Below are positions 24,178 to 31,376 of a DNA stretch of 64,000 nt, in pieces (within the stretch, counting starts at the first letter, position 1; the number at the start of each line of letters is the position of its first letter). The DNA lies in assembly GCF_016909495.1 (NCBI RefSeq), contig NZ_JAFBFW010000012.1, positions 1 to 64,000 on the forward strand. The letters run 5' to 3'. A program made the translations under genes and the position numbers. Source of the stretch: Pantoea coffeiphila. Lineage in GTDB: Bacteria > Pseudomonadota > Gammaproteobacteria > Enterobacterales > Enterobacteriaceae. The notes beneath the pieces were generated by a model. The model searched no databases. It had not been told where the DNA came from and saw nothing but the letters and a program-made list of their open reading frames with translations.

Positions 24178-24366
24178 ATGCAGGTATTGTCAGAAATAGA
24201 GTTAGATCAGGTTAGCGGTGGCCGGGCAAATATGAATATCACCACCGTTATTAACAATGATAAACCCATCAACGTTATTAATATTGGTGGTGATGGTTTA
24301 GTTATCAATTTTGATGATAGCGGTATGACCATTGTGAATGGTGAATTTACCAGCAACTATCGTTAA
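24178..24366 (+). CDS. Small peptide with double-glycine (bacteriocin-type) leader
   Basis: A 62-residue protein whose first 15 residues, MQVLSEIELDQVSGG, fit the double-glycine leader of class II bacteriocins and microcin V-type peptides (hydrophobic and acidic residues at regular positions, then Val-Ser-Gly-Gly). The predicted cargo is 47 residues, without cysteine, net acidic (three basic, five acidic residues) and rich in Asn, Ile, Gly and Val (NITTVINNDKPINVINIGGD), suggesting beta structure. The ATG at 24178 has a good ribosome site, AAAGGGAG. No C39-peptidase ABC transporter, immunity gene or maturation enzyme is in the window. Being a bacteriocin, a signal peptide or a decayed remnant are all possible. 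Confidence 0.75.
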   Translation: MQVLSEIELDQVSGGRANMNITTVINNDKPINVINIGGDGLVINFDDSGMTIVNGEFTSNYR

Positions 24367-24377
24367 CTAACAAATTC

Positions 24378-24430
24378 AGGGAGTTACGCTTAGTTTATTA
24401 AAGATTTAAACAACGGCAGGTGTACTCCCT
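24378..24430 (+). repeat. Large-loop inverted repeat after the GG-leader gene
   Basis: AGGGAGTTAC (24378-24387) can pair with GTACTCCCT (24422-24430), leaving a T bulge, across an AT-rich loop of about 34 bases; TTTCT follows. It starts 12 bases after the peptide stop and could act as a weak terminator or mRNA 3' structure. Confidence 0.45.
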
Positions 24431-24576
24431 TTCTACGCCAGTATCACAGCTCATCTTATCGCCTCCTTAAATCCCGCTTTTTTCCATGGATATAACATTC
24501 CTTAGATAAAAAATTTTTCCAATTAGAACGTAAACATCCAAAATGCAGACTCCAGAGCGTTAAACGGCCCCATTAG

Positions 24577-24592
24577 TGTGACTTCAATCACA
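24577..24592. promoter_or_regulatory. CRP site upstream of glpT
   Basis: TGTGACTTCAATCACA matches the CRP consensus TGTGA-N6-TCACA at all ten specified bases. It lies 216 bases upstream of the glpT start, in front of the GlpR-type operators. This fits catabolite control of glycerol-phosphate uptake. Confidence 0.8.
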
Positions 24593-24596
24593 AATT

Positions 24597-24616
24597 ATAG
24601 TTCGCATACGAAAATA
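24597..24616. promoter_or_regulatory. GlpR-type operator 1
   Basis: This 20-bp site, ATAGTTCGCATACGAAAATA, has a right half that matches the GlpR half-site consensus WATKYTCGWW (read in reverse complement) at all ten positions; the left half keeps the TTCG core. It lies just after the CRP site. Confidence 0.65.
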
Positions 24617-24711
24617 TCACCTCATTTAATGGTGCAGATATAGCCATTTCGTCATAAAAATGTAACATTCGCGCACTTATTCACAGCTGTTACCTTCGAA
24701 TATCGCCATGC

Positions 24712-24731
24712 TGCTTTCGAAATAGAACATT
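24712..24731. promoter_or_regulatory. GlpR-type operator 2
   Basis: TGCTTTCGAAATAGAACATT matches the two abutting GlpR half-sites at about eight and nine of ten positions. It lies 76 bases before the glpT start. Two operators allow cooperative repression relieved by glycerol-3-phosphate. Confidence 0.6.
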
Positions 24732-24807
24732 TACCGTTACCAGGAAAGCTGTTTGTATTTCATCTCAGCCGGGCGGGGATATCGTTACCTGAGCCATGGG
24801 GGCCGTA

Positions 24808-26154
24808 ATGTTAAGTATTTTTAAACCCGCAGCACATCAGCCACGCGTTGATGCCAGCCGCGTCGATCCGCTATATCGCAAACTGCGCTGGCAGATCTTT
24901 CTGGGGATCTTCTTCGGCTACGCCGCCTATTATCTGGTGCGTAAAAACTTCGCGCTGGCGATGCCTTATCTCGTTGAGCAGGGCTTCTCACGCGGAGATT
25001 TAGGATTTGCACTGTCAGGCATCTCTATCGCCTACGGTTTTTCAAAGTTCATCATGGGCTCCGTTTCAGACCGCTCAAACCCTCGAGTATTCTTGCCTGC
25101 CGGACTGATTCTTGCCGCAGCGGTAATGCTGTTTATGGGTTTCGTACCCTGGGCAACATCCAGCATCATGGTGATGTTCGTTCTGCTGTTCCTGTGCGGC
25201 TGGTTCCAGGGTATGGGATGGCCACCGTGTGGTCGTACCATGGTTCACTGGTGGTCACAGAAAGAGCGCGGTGGCATCGTTTCCGTATGGAACTGCGCGC
25301 ATAACGTTGGTGGCGGTATCCCTCCGCTGCTGTTCTTGTTAGGTATGGCCTGGTTTAACGACTGGAAAGCCGCACTGTATATGCCTGCTTTTGGTGCCAT
25401 TCTGATCGCGATTATCGCCTTTGCGCTGATGCGCGATACGCCACAGTCCTGCGGCCTGCCTCCGATCGAAGAGTATAAAAACGACTATCCACCGGACTAT
25501 GATGAAAAACATGAAACAGAGCTGACTGCGAAACAGATTTTCACCCAGTACATTCTGCCTAACAAACTGCTGTGGTACATCGCACTGGCGAACGTGTTTG
25601 TTTATCTGCTGCGCTACGGTGTGCTCGACTGGTCACCAACCTATCTGAAAGAGGTTAAGCACTTCACGCTGGATAAATCTTCGTGGGCTTATTTCTTCTA
25701 TGAATATGCAGGTATTCCGGGCACGCTGCTGTGTGGCTGGATGTCAGATAAGGTGTTCAAGGGCAACCGTGGAGCTACCGGCGTCTTCTTTATGACTCTC
25801 GTGACCATTGCGACCATAGTTTACTGGATGAACCCGGCGGGTAATCCTGGCGTCGATATGGCCTGTATGATGGTGATTGGCTTCCTGATTTATGGCCCCG
25901 TCATGCTGATCGGTCTGCACGCTTTGGAACTGGCGCCGAAAAAAGCTGCGGGTACTGCCGCTGGATTTACCGGCCTGTTTGGTTATCTCGGTGGCTCTGT
26001 TGCCGCCAGCGCGATCGTTGGTTACACCGTTGACTACTTTGGTTGGGACGGTGGCTTTATGGTTATGATTGGCGGATGTATTCTGGCCGTAATTCTTCTT
26101 GCCATGACCATGATGAGCGAAAAGAAACATAAGCAGCAAATGAATGCGAAATAA
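24808..26154 (+). CDS. glpT: Glycerol-3-phosphate/phosphate antiporter GlpT
   Basis: GlpT is a 12-helix inner-membrane major facilitator protein that takes up sn-glycerol-3-phosphate (and fosfomycin) in exchange for phosphate. I chose the second ATG (24808), giving [10 protein letters not shown] as in E. coli and 448 residues. The N-terminal segment [20 protein letters not shown] contains substrate Arg45; the second substrate Arg is in [14 protein letters not shown], and the conserved [14 protein letters not shown] is present. E. coli glpT is next to glpQ and glpABC at a different locus; here it stands alone between metR and yigL, with CRP and GlpR sites upstream. Confidence 0.96.
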   Translation: MLSIFKPAAHQPRVDASRVDPLYRKLRWQIFLGIFFGYAAYYLVRKNFALAMPYLVEQGFSRGDLGFALSGISIAYGFSKFIMGSVSDRSNPRVFLPAGLILAAAVMLFMGFVPWATSSIMVMFVLLFLCGWFQGMGWPPCGRTMVHWWSQKERGGIVSVWNCAHNVGGGIPPLLFLLGMAWFNDWKAALYMPAFGAILIAIIAFALMRDTPQSCGLPPIEEYKNDYPPDYDEKHETELTAKQIFTQYILPNKLLWYIALANVFVYLLRYGVLDWSPTYLKEVKHFTLDKSSWAYFFYEYAGIPGTLLCGWMSDKVFKGNRGATGVFFMTLVTIATIVYWMNPAGNPGVDMACMMVIGFLIYGPVMLIGLHALELAPKKAAGTAAGFTGLFGYLGGSVAASAIVGYTVDYFGWDGGFMVMIGGCILAVILLAMTMMSEKKHKQQMNAK

Positions 26155-26161
26155 TTAAATT

Positions 26162-26199
26162 ATGAGTAGCGGGATAGCTTTTATAAAACCGCTACTCAT
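26162..26199. terminator. Hairpin after glpT
   Basis: ATGAGTAGCGG (26162-26172) pairs perfectly with CCGCTACTCAT (26189-26199): an 11-pair stem with an AT-rich 16-base loop. It lies between convergent glpT and the FidL-like gene and may end both transcripts; only two or three T follow. Confidence 0.7.
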
Positions 26200-26206
26200 T
26201 TCCTCA

Positions 26207-26653
26207 TCACTCCGACGTACACACCAGTAATGCATGCTTATTAGAAGAAAGAAGATATCTTTGGCGATCTAACTTTCTTATTTTTATCATGATTTTTTCA
26301 TCCTTGAGCTGCGGTAGAAATTTATTTATCACCGTATCTTTTTTCCGCAAATGTAAATCATAATATCGTCCTTCTTTTTCATAATCGAAATCAAGAATGT
26401 CATTGACGGTTTGATCTTTCCCCTTGCATCTCAACTTCCCTGATAGCAACAAATATCCTTCTCCATTACCATTTATTGCCATAAAAAGGTCAAGCCGGTT
26501 GCGGCTACCACACTGATTAATAATAGGTTCCATACCCAACTGTGCCCTACAGCTAAAGTCTTGCCTCTTATTCGTGTTGCCAAACCAGAGAATACACAGC
26601 GAGAGTACCACTGCCACCGCCCAGCCTGGATAACGCTGCCTGATCAAAGACAT
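26207..26653 (-). CDS. FidL-like membrane protein, partner of the winged-helix regulator
   Basis: A 148-residue protein with one N-terminal membrane helix (about 10-26, GWAVAVVLSLCILWFG) and a periplasmic domain of about 120 residues. The pattern FSCRAQL, then a beta-rich segment with GEGYLLLSGKLRC, then ILDFDYEKEGRYYDL, resembles FidL-like proteins paired with MarT/CadC-type regulators; I rate this as likely, not certain. Periplasmic cysteines are at 35, 48, 76 and 145. The ATG at 26653 lies 13 bases after the upstream stop with GAGAGAAA as ribosome site; an earlier in-frame start would overlap the regulator. By analogy with ToxR/ToxS, it may stabilise or tune the regulator. Confidence 0.7.
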   Translation of the reverse strand: MSLIRQRYPGWAVAVVLSLCILWFGNTNKRQDFSCRAQLGMEPIINQCGSRNRLDLFMAINGNGEGYLLLSGKLRCKGKDQTVNDILDFDYEKEGRYYDLHLRKKDTVINKFLPQLKDEKIMIKIRKLDRQRYLLSSNKHALLVCTSE

Positions 26654-26666
26654 TAATCTATTTCTC

Positions 26667-27449
26667 TCATTTGAGTAGGCCGTAATTAACGCATTCTCCT
26701 CCACGACTATCATCGCAGTACGCTAAAATTTCTTTACCTGTCGAGCTTTCATTTACACTAACCTCCCGCCCGGACCAATAAAAAATATCTGCTTTACGGC
26801 CACAGTTTATTTTGTATTTAACAACATAGTTTTTGACTACTGAAAAATCATCCGCTGTTTTTCTTTTAACTCCGGAGTTCTCCAACAAATACACATTACA
26901 ATTATTTATTTTAAAAGAACAATCACCTCGCACTAAAAAATGAAAAAACAGCAAAGGGGAGCTTAATAAAACAAGTAACAACACGGTTAAAAGACTCACA
27001 TTTCCCTTTCTGATAAATAAGAAAATAAAATTTATTTTTTTATTTAAGCTGTCATCATTGATTAAGCCATTCGCTAACTTCTTATTTCCCTCTAGAAAAA
27101 TCTCACCTTCATCATTATCATCTGACATAATCTCGACGTCCGCACTAAGCATGAAGCCATGCCGGGGAATAGTAATGATCACGTCAGAGAACCCAAGATT
27201 AGACAAAGCCCTCCTCAATATTGACATGTAGTTATTTAAATTATTACCAGAGGATGACAGACCCTTTTTAGTCCAAAGATCATTCAGAATATGTTCTCTG
27301 CTTAATGGATTGTTATTATTCTCCACCATCAGGCAGAGCAATTCATTAGCAATCCGGCTAAGCGTTAACATATCTACACTACCGTCAATCAAATACAAAG
27401 TTCCATCATAGGAATTGTACTTTAAAGCCCCGTTTATTAAGTAATTCAC
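26667..27449 (-). CDS. Membrane-anchored winged-helix transcriptional regulator (ToxR/CadC/MarT-like)
   Basis: The 260-residue protein has an N-terminal OmpR-type winged helix in the cytosol (about 1-105; SREHILNDLWTKKG, NNYMSILRRALSNLGF, ITIPRHGFMLSADV), an acidic linker (about 107-120), one membrane helix (about 151-173, VSLLTVLLLVLLSSPLLFFH) and a periplasmic tail of about 87 residues with cysteines at 177, 184, 216, 245 and 253. This is the layout of one-component regulators such as ToxR, CadC, MarT and YqeI, which sense envelope signals and bind DNA directly. Base composition is markedly AT-rich, unlike flanking core genes. Targets are unknown. Confidence 0.85.
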   Translation of the reverse strand: MNYLINGALKYNSYDGTLYLIDGSVDMLTLSRIANELLCLMVENNNNPLSREHILNDLWTKKGLSSSGNNLNNYMSILRRALSNLGFSDVIITIPRHGFMLSADVEIMSDDNDEGEIFLEGNKKLANGLINDDSLNKKINFIFLFIRKGNVSLLTVLLLVLLSSPLLFFHFLVRGDCSFKINNCNVYLLENSGVKRKTADDFSVVKNYVVKYKINCGRKADIFYWSGREVSVNESSTGKEILAYCDDSRGGECVNYGLLK

Positions 27450-27792
27450 AACGCTACCTAATCATCCAGAATAATTGCCATCCTGAAAACCACAAGATAG
27501 CAACCTATTCACCATCTTAAACTTTAAGAAAAAACACATTTTAATCATAAACGCGCCATTGGTTTCTTTTAAAAGATATCAACACAAACTCAACAAACAA
27601 CAGAATATTAAACTAATAAATTAATTAATAACAAAATAAAAATCTATAAAAACACAAAAAGGCAATATATATTGTTATTAAGCTTTCCGGAATAATAAAA
27701 TAACTCTAACGAAATGATGCATTAAAAAATAAAAAACCCTAAAGAAAACTTTAGGTGCCATTCCCGACTTGTAAAAAAGAGAAATTTAAAAA
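27450..27792. other. AT-rich divergent intergenic region
   Basis: This stretch separates the divergent winged-helix genes. It is strongly AT-rich with many A tracts, a composition typical of H-NS-silenced acquired DNA and sites bound by such regulators. Apart from the hairpin at 27725-27755 I see no gene or named site. Confidence 0.6.
27725..27755 (-). terminator. Minus-strand intrinsic terminator without an obvious gene
   Basis: CCTAAAG (27738-27744) pairs with CTTTAGG (27749-27755) around AAAA. Read on the minus strand the stem is followed by a T-rich run (GTTTTTTATTTTTTAAT). It lies 37 bases before the plus-strand winged-helix gene, so it would end an antisense or unannotated transcript. 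Confidence 0.55.
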
Positions 27793-28188
27793 ATGAACAG
27801 CATAGAACCAAAATCAGTAAAGTATGAAAATGAAAAACTCCTGTTAAAGGATAAGTATTTAATGATTAAAGATAGCAATATTATGGCTAAGGTTAGTAAA
27901 AACCAAAGAATCCTCATTCTGTGTTTGATGAATGAAATTATCGAAAAAGAAAAAATCATTCAAAATGTTTGGGGAAGAAACACATCCATGTCAAAAGAGA
28001 AGAATTATAATCAACTGGTTTTCCAAACCAGAGCTCTCCTGGCTAAACAAGGATTTCCCAACGATCTGATTATGACAATCCACAGATACGGATTGTGCTT
28101 TAACAAATTCTTTTTGAATTCAAACAAAACACCGAATGCTAATAGCATAGAAGGTAAATACATAACAACTTCAGACATGCAGTTTTAA
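27793..28188 (+). CDS. Small winged-helix DNA-binding protein
   Basis: A 131-residue, AT-rich gene whose product looks like a single OmpR/CadC-type winged helix without a membrane segment: VSKNQRILILCLMNEIIEKEKIIQNVWG is the first helices, NYNQLVFQTRALLAKQGFPNDL the recognition helix region, and IMTIHRYGLCFN the wing. It ends in an unstructured tail of about 25 residues. It lies head to head with the membrane regulator and could act with it or antagonise it. No family name recognised. Confidence 0.7.
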   Translation: MNSIEPKSVKYENEKLLLKDKYLMIKDSNIMAKVSKNQRILILCLMNEIIEKEKIIQNVWGRNTSMSKEKNYNQLVFQTRALLAKQGFPNDLIMTIHRYGLCFNKFFLNSNKTPNANSIEGKYITTSDMQF

Positions 28189-28732
28189 CAGGTAATTTAA
28201 AGTTACATCAGTATAAATATAGATAATTAATCGGGTCACCATAATAATTTCATAAACAAAGCATGATGAATACAGCTTAGTGGCCCAAAATCAAACCATC
28301 CATAATGATTTGATTCAGTAATTATTACAGCAAGGATCGTCGTTGAAAAGATTAAAAAACATCACCACTAAAATTCACATAAAAAAACCATGCTATAAAA
28401 GCACAAATAACAAATATAACACTATAATCTAAAAAAAAGATGGAAACAGAATTATATCCCTCAAAATTCAATGCGCTATGAAGATTGTTTGTAGCGAGAG
28501 TATTTCACACTCGACTCATAATGAAATGACAAAAAACCCAACTTACCAATTAAAAACACACTGACACATTTAAACGAAATTAAATTAACCAAAAAAAATC
28601 CGACATCTTAAATTAACTATTTTTGGTGAAAAATATTTATTTTAGACATAAAAAAACCAGGAGAATATGTATTATCCTGGCTATGGGTTCGCAACGCTGA
28701 TCGAGCGGGTAAAAAATTATAACTCAGAGTGA
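28189..28732. other. AT-rich gene-free stretch
   Basis: This region of 544 bases between the small winged-helix gene and yigL has no convincing gene. It is very AT-rich. Only the yigL terminator near its right end is identifiable. It occupies the place where E. coli carries yigM. Confidence 0.6.
28650..28680 (-). terminator. Terminator of yigL
   Basis: CCAGGA (28657-28662) pairs with TCCTGG (28675-28680); on the minus strand the stem is followed by TTTTTT (28651-28656). It lies about 50 bases after the yigL stop. Confidence 0.75.
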
Positions 28733-29533
28733 CTACACACCAAACAAGGTACGCAGCGTTTTCGATACGGCCTGTTCGGCATTAGAACCAATGACTTCCA
28801 GCTCCGGCAACAAATCCTTCAGGCGCTGATGCGCATTCTCCATGATGTATCCTTTACCCGCCATGCTCAGCATCTCTTTATCATTCATCCCATCACCAAA
28901 CGCGATGCACTCTTTCAGAGAAGAACCGAGAGACTGCGATACGGCATCCAGCGCATGGCCCTTAGAAACGCCACCGGCCATCACCTCAAGACAGGTTGGC
29001 AGCGAAAAACTGACGTTAACCCGATCGCCCCATCGTGCGATCAGCGCCAGTTCCAACGGAACTAATAGCTCAGGATCATTACAGGTGAAAAAGACTTTGC
29101 TGATACCGTCTGTCGGCAGTTCGCCGGGATGGTAAATCTGATAGTTGAAATCAGATTCTTTGAAAAAATCCATTTCATCGGGACGATGGCGATTCAAAAA
29201 CCACTCTTCATCGCGATAAATGTTGGTATAGATGTCAGGATTGTTGTGCTGCATTGCAAACAATTCGCGCGCAATGTCTTCATCGAGATTATGGCTGAAA
29301 ACCAGTTCACCGGCAGTATTATGCACGCGTGCGCCATTAGAGGTGATCATAAAGGCGTCGATGCCCAGGCTGTCACGCATCTGCGCGACATCAATGTAGT
29401 GTCGGCCGGTAGCAAAAATAAAGTGGACCCCTTTGCGAACCAGCAGCTGCAGAGTTTCGCGAGCAAAAGGGGAAAGCGTATGATCGGGAGATAACAGCGT
29501 GCCATCCAGATCTGAAGCAACAATACGGTACAT
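28733..29533 (-). CDS. yigL: HAD-family phosphatase YigL
   Basis: A cytosolic Cof-type (IIB) haloacid dehalogenase phosphatase; E. coli YigL dephosphorylates sugar phosphates and pyridoxal phosphate and is induced by the small RNA SgrS during sugar-phosphate stress. The ATG at 29533 gives 266 residues, as in E. coli, beginning MYRIVASDLDGTLL. Motif I (DLDGT), motif II (FATGRH), the conserved Lys (GVSKGHAL) and motif III (GDGMND) are all intact. pldB lies 69 bases upstream. Confidence 0.95.
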   Translation of the reverse strand: MYRIVASDLDGTLLSPDHTLSPFARETLQLLVRKGVHFIFATGRHYIDVAQMRDSLGIDAFMITSNGARVHNTAGELVFSHNLDEDIARELFAMQHNNPDIYTNIYRDEEWFLNRHRPDEMDFFKESDFNYQIYHPGELPTDGISKVFFTCNDPELLVPLELALIARWGDRVNVSFSLPTCLEVMAGGVSKGHALDAVSQSLGSSLKECIAFGDGMNDKEMLSMAGKGYIMENAHQRLKDLLPELEVIGSNAEQAVSKTLRTLFGV

Positions 29534-29602
29534 AAAACCTCTGGTTAATATCATTTGGCGGGCAGGGCCCATCAGGTAACATAAACTTTGCGCAGCGGGT
29601 AA

Positions 29603-30625
29603 TCAGGGATGGCGAGCGAAAAACGCCATAATCGTTTCCAGCGCCTCAGCCCGCATACTGTCTTTCTCAAACAGTATTTCATGGCGGGCACCCGCGATAA
29701 TTCTGGGAGCTCCCCCTTCACAGGGCTGTCCGGCGGCAACCATTGCCTGGCAAAAAAGATTTTGTGCTCTGTTATCCACGACCCTGTCTTCTTCTGCCTG
29801 TAGCAGCAGCAGCGGTGTTGAGATGCGGGATGCCTGCTGCAGGATCATCTTACCTGCCATCACGCCCTCCCTCACCCAATGATAGGTTGGTCCGCCGACA
29901 CGAAGCCCGGGATCGTCAGCATAAAAACGCAGATTGCGCCGATAACGCTCGCGGCTGTGGGTCAGATGATTGAGGCCAAACGGTCGCGGACGCCATTTTC
30001 CTGTACCAATAGCGTAACCTTCGCTGACTGCCGGGCGTTTTTCCGTCCAGTCCAGAATTCGATGGGCCATCCACTGCGGCATCGGCAGCGTGATGCCAAA
30101 CATTGGCGCGGTTAATGCAGCGGCATCAAATGCCGCAGGCTGACGCGCCAGCATCAACGTAAGAATCGCCCCTCCCATCGAATGCGCGAGAGCATAGCGA
30201 TGACGATAATGACGAGCGACGATCTCTTTTAAATAAAGCGTTTCCAGATCGTCGACATAATCCTCAAAGGCCGCCACGTGGCCACGATGCGAATCCTGCA
30301 ACAAACGCCCCGATCGTCCCTGCCCACGATGATCGACAACGATCACATCATAGCCGCAGTGAAACAGATCGTAAGCCAGCTCAGGATATTTGACATAACT
30401 TTCGATTCGACCGGGACAGAGCAAAATAACCTTGTCATGTTGCGAAGAGATGAAGCGGGCATAGCGGATGGGCACGTTGCCAACACCGGCGAATTCATCT
30501 TCTTCGCGCTGCTGCCAAAAGCTCAGCAAAGGGCCCGTTGCAAAGGCCGCAAAAGACTGTTCACGGGTCAACCAGCCTGGTTTACCAGGCTCAATCAGAC
30601 TCTTTCCAGAAAGATGTTTTACCAT
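29603..30625 (-). CDS. pldB: Lysophospholipase L2 PldB
   Basis: PldB hydrolyses lysophospholipids at the inner membrane. The 340-residue alpha/beta hydrolase equals E. coli PldB in length. The nucleophile Ser is in AHSMGGAI; the conserved [17 protein letters not shown], and [10 protein letters not shown] (catalytic His) are present. It is divergent from rhtB and upstream of yigL, as in E. coli. The protein has no signal peptide. Confidence 0.95.
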   Translation of the reverse strand: MVKHLSGKSLIEPGKPGWLTREQSFAAFATGPLLSFWQQREEDEFAGVGNVPIRYARFISSQHDKVILLCPGRIESYVKYPELAYDLFHCGYDVIVVDHRGQGRSGRLLQDSHRGHVAAFEDYVDDLETLYLKEIVARHYRHRYALAHSMGGAILTLMLARQPAAFDAAALTAPMFGITLPMPQWMAHRILDWTEKRPAVSEGYAIGTGKWRPRPFGLNHLTHSRERYRRNLRFYADDPGLRVGGPTYHWVREGVMAGKMILQQASRISTPLLLLQAEEDRVVDNRAQNLFCQAMVAAGQPCEGGAPRIIAGARHEILFEKDSMRAEALETIMAFFARHP

Positions 30626-30708
30626 TCAGCAGGCCATTGTTACCCATAGCACAACGTTCAACATTCACGTATTGTGTCACAATTAAGCGTTTTTCGGGAG
30701 CTTTACCC

Positions 30709-31332
30709 ATGACCATCGAATGGTGGCTGACTTACCTTCTGACAACCTGCATTCTGAGCCTTTCGCCAGGTTCTGGTGCCATTAATACTATGAGTACCGG
30801 TATCAGCCATGGCTATCGCGGGGCCGCTGCCTCCATTACCGGGCTACAGGTCGGGCTGTCATTGCATATTATCCTGGTTGGGATCGGCCTGGGCGCGCTG
30901 TTTTCACAATCTCTGCTGGCATTTGAGATCTTGAAATGGGCTGGCGCTGCCTATCTGGTCTGGCTGGGAATTCAACAGTGGCGTTCTGCCGGAGCCATCG
31001 ATCTGAACGCCGTGGCGAAGGCGATGCCGCGACGTAAACTGTTCCAGCGGGCGGTTTTAGTTAACCTGACCAACCCGAAAAGCATCGTGTTCCTTGCGGC
31101 GCTGTTCCCCCAGTTTATCATCCCGCATCAGCCGCAGGCGATGCAGTACCTTGTGCTGGGCGTAACCACGGTGGTGGTCGACATTATTGTGATGATTGGC
31201 TATGCCACGCTGGCTACGCGTATTGCCGTCTGGATAAAAGGCCCGCAGCAAATGAAGCTGTTAAATCGAATTTTCGGTGGGTTATTTATGGCGGTGGGTG
31301 CACTGCTGGCGTCGGCGCGGCGTATCGCCTGA
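30709..31332 (+). CDS. rhtB: Homoserine/homoserine lactone exporter RhtB
   Basis: RhtB is an inner-membrane LysE/RhtB-type exporter of homoserine and related amino acids. I chose the ATG at 30709 ([11 protein letters not shown]), after TTCGGGAG, giving 207 residues (E. coli 206); a longer in-frame extension overlaps pldB and has no similarity. The family motif [11 protein letters not shown] and GLQVGL are present. E. coli has paralogue rhtC next to it; here the next gene is recQ, so rhtC is absent from the locus. Confidence 0.94.
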   Translation: MTIEWWLTYLLTTCILSLSPGSGAINTMSTGISHGYRGAAASITGLQVGLSLHIILVGIGLGALFSQSLLAFEILKWAGAAYLVWLGIQQWRSAGAIDLNAVAKAMPRRKLFQRAVLVNLTNPKSIVFLAALFPQFIIPHQPQAMQYLVLGVTTVVVDIIVMIGYATLATRIAVWIKGPQQMKLLNRIFGGLFMAVGALLASARRIA

Positions 31333-31340
31333 TTAAACGT

Positions 31341-31362
31341 AAAAGGGCCGGTCACCCGGCCC
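31341..31362 (-). terminator. Terminator of recQ
   Basis: GGGCCGG (31345-31351) pairs with CCGGCCC (31356-31362) over a four-base loop. On the minus strand TTTT (31341-31344) follows the stem, 15 bases after the recQ stop. It also lies just after rhtB and may act in both directions. Confidence 0.7.
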
Positions 31363-31376
31363 GCTTAACGCGATGG

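Larger units (their letters stand above)
24367..24807. other. Intergenic region between the GG peptide and glpT
   Basis: This gene-free stretch holds the inverted repeat after the peptide gene and the glpT control region: one near-perfect CRP site and two GlpR-type operators, listed separately. I see no further gene; the rest is AT-rich. Confidence 0.7.

Noticed and set aside
28478..28564. A 28-codon frame starting MKIVCSES in AT-rich DNA
   Set aside because: No ribosome site, no double-glycine or signal motif, and such frames are expected by chance.
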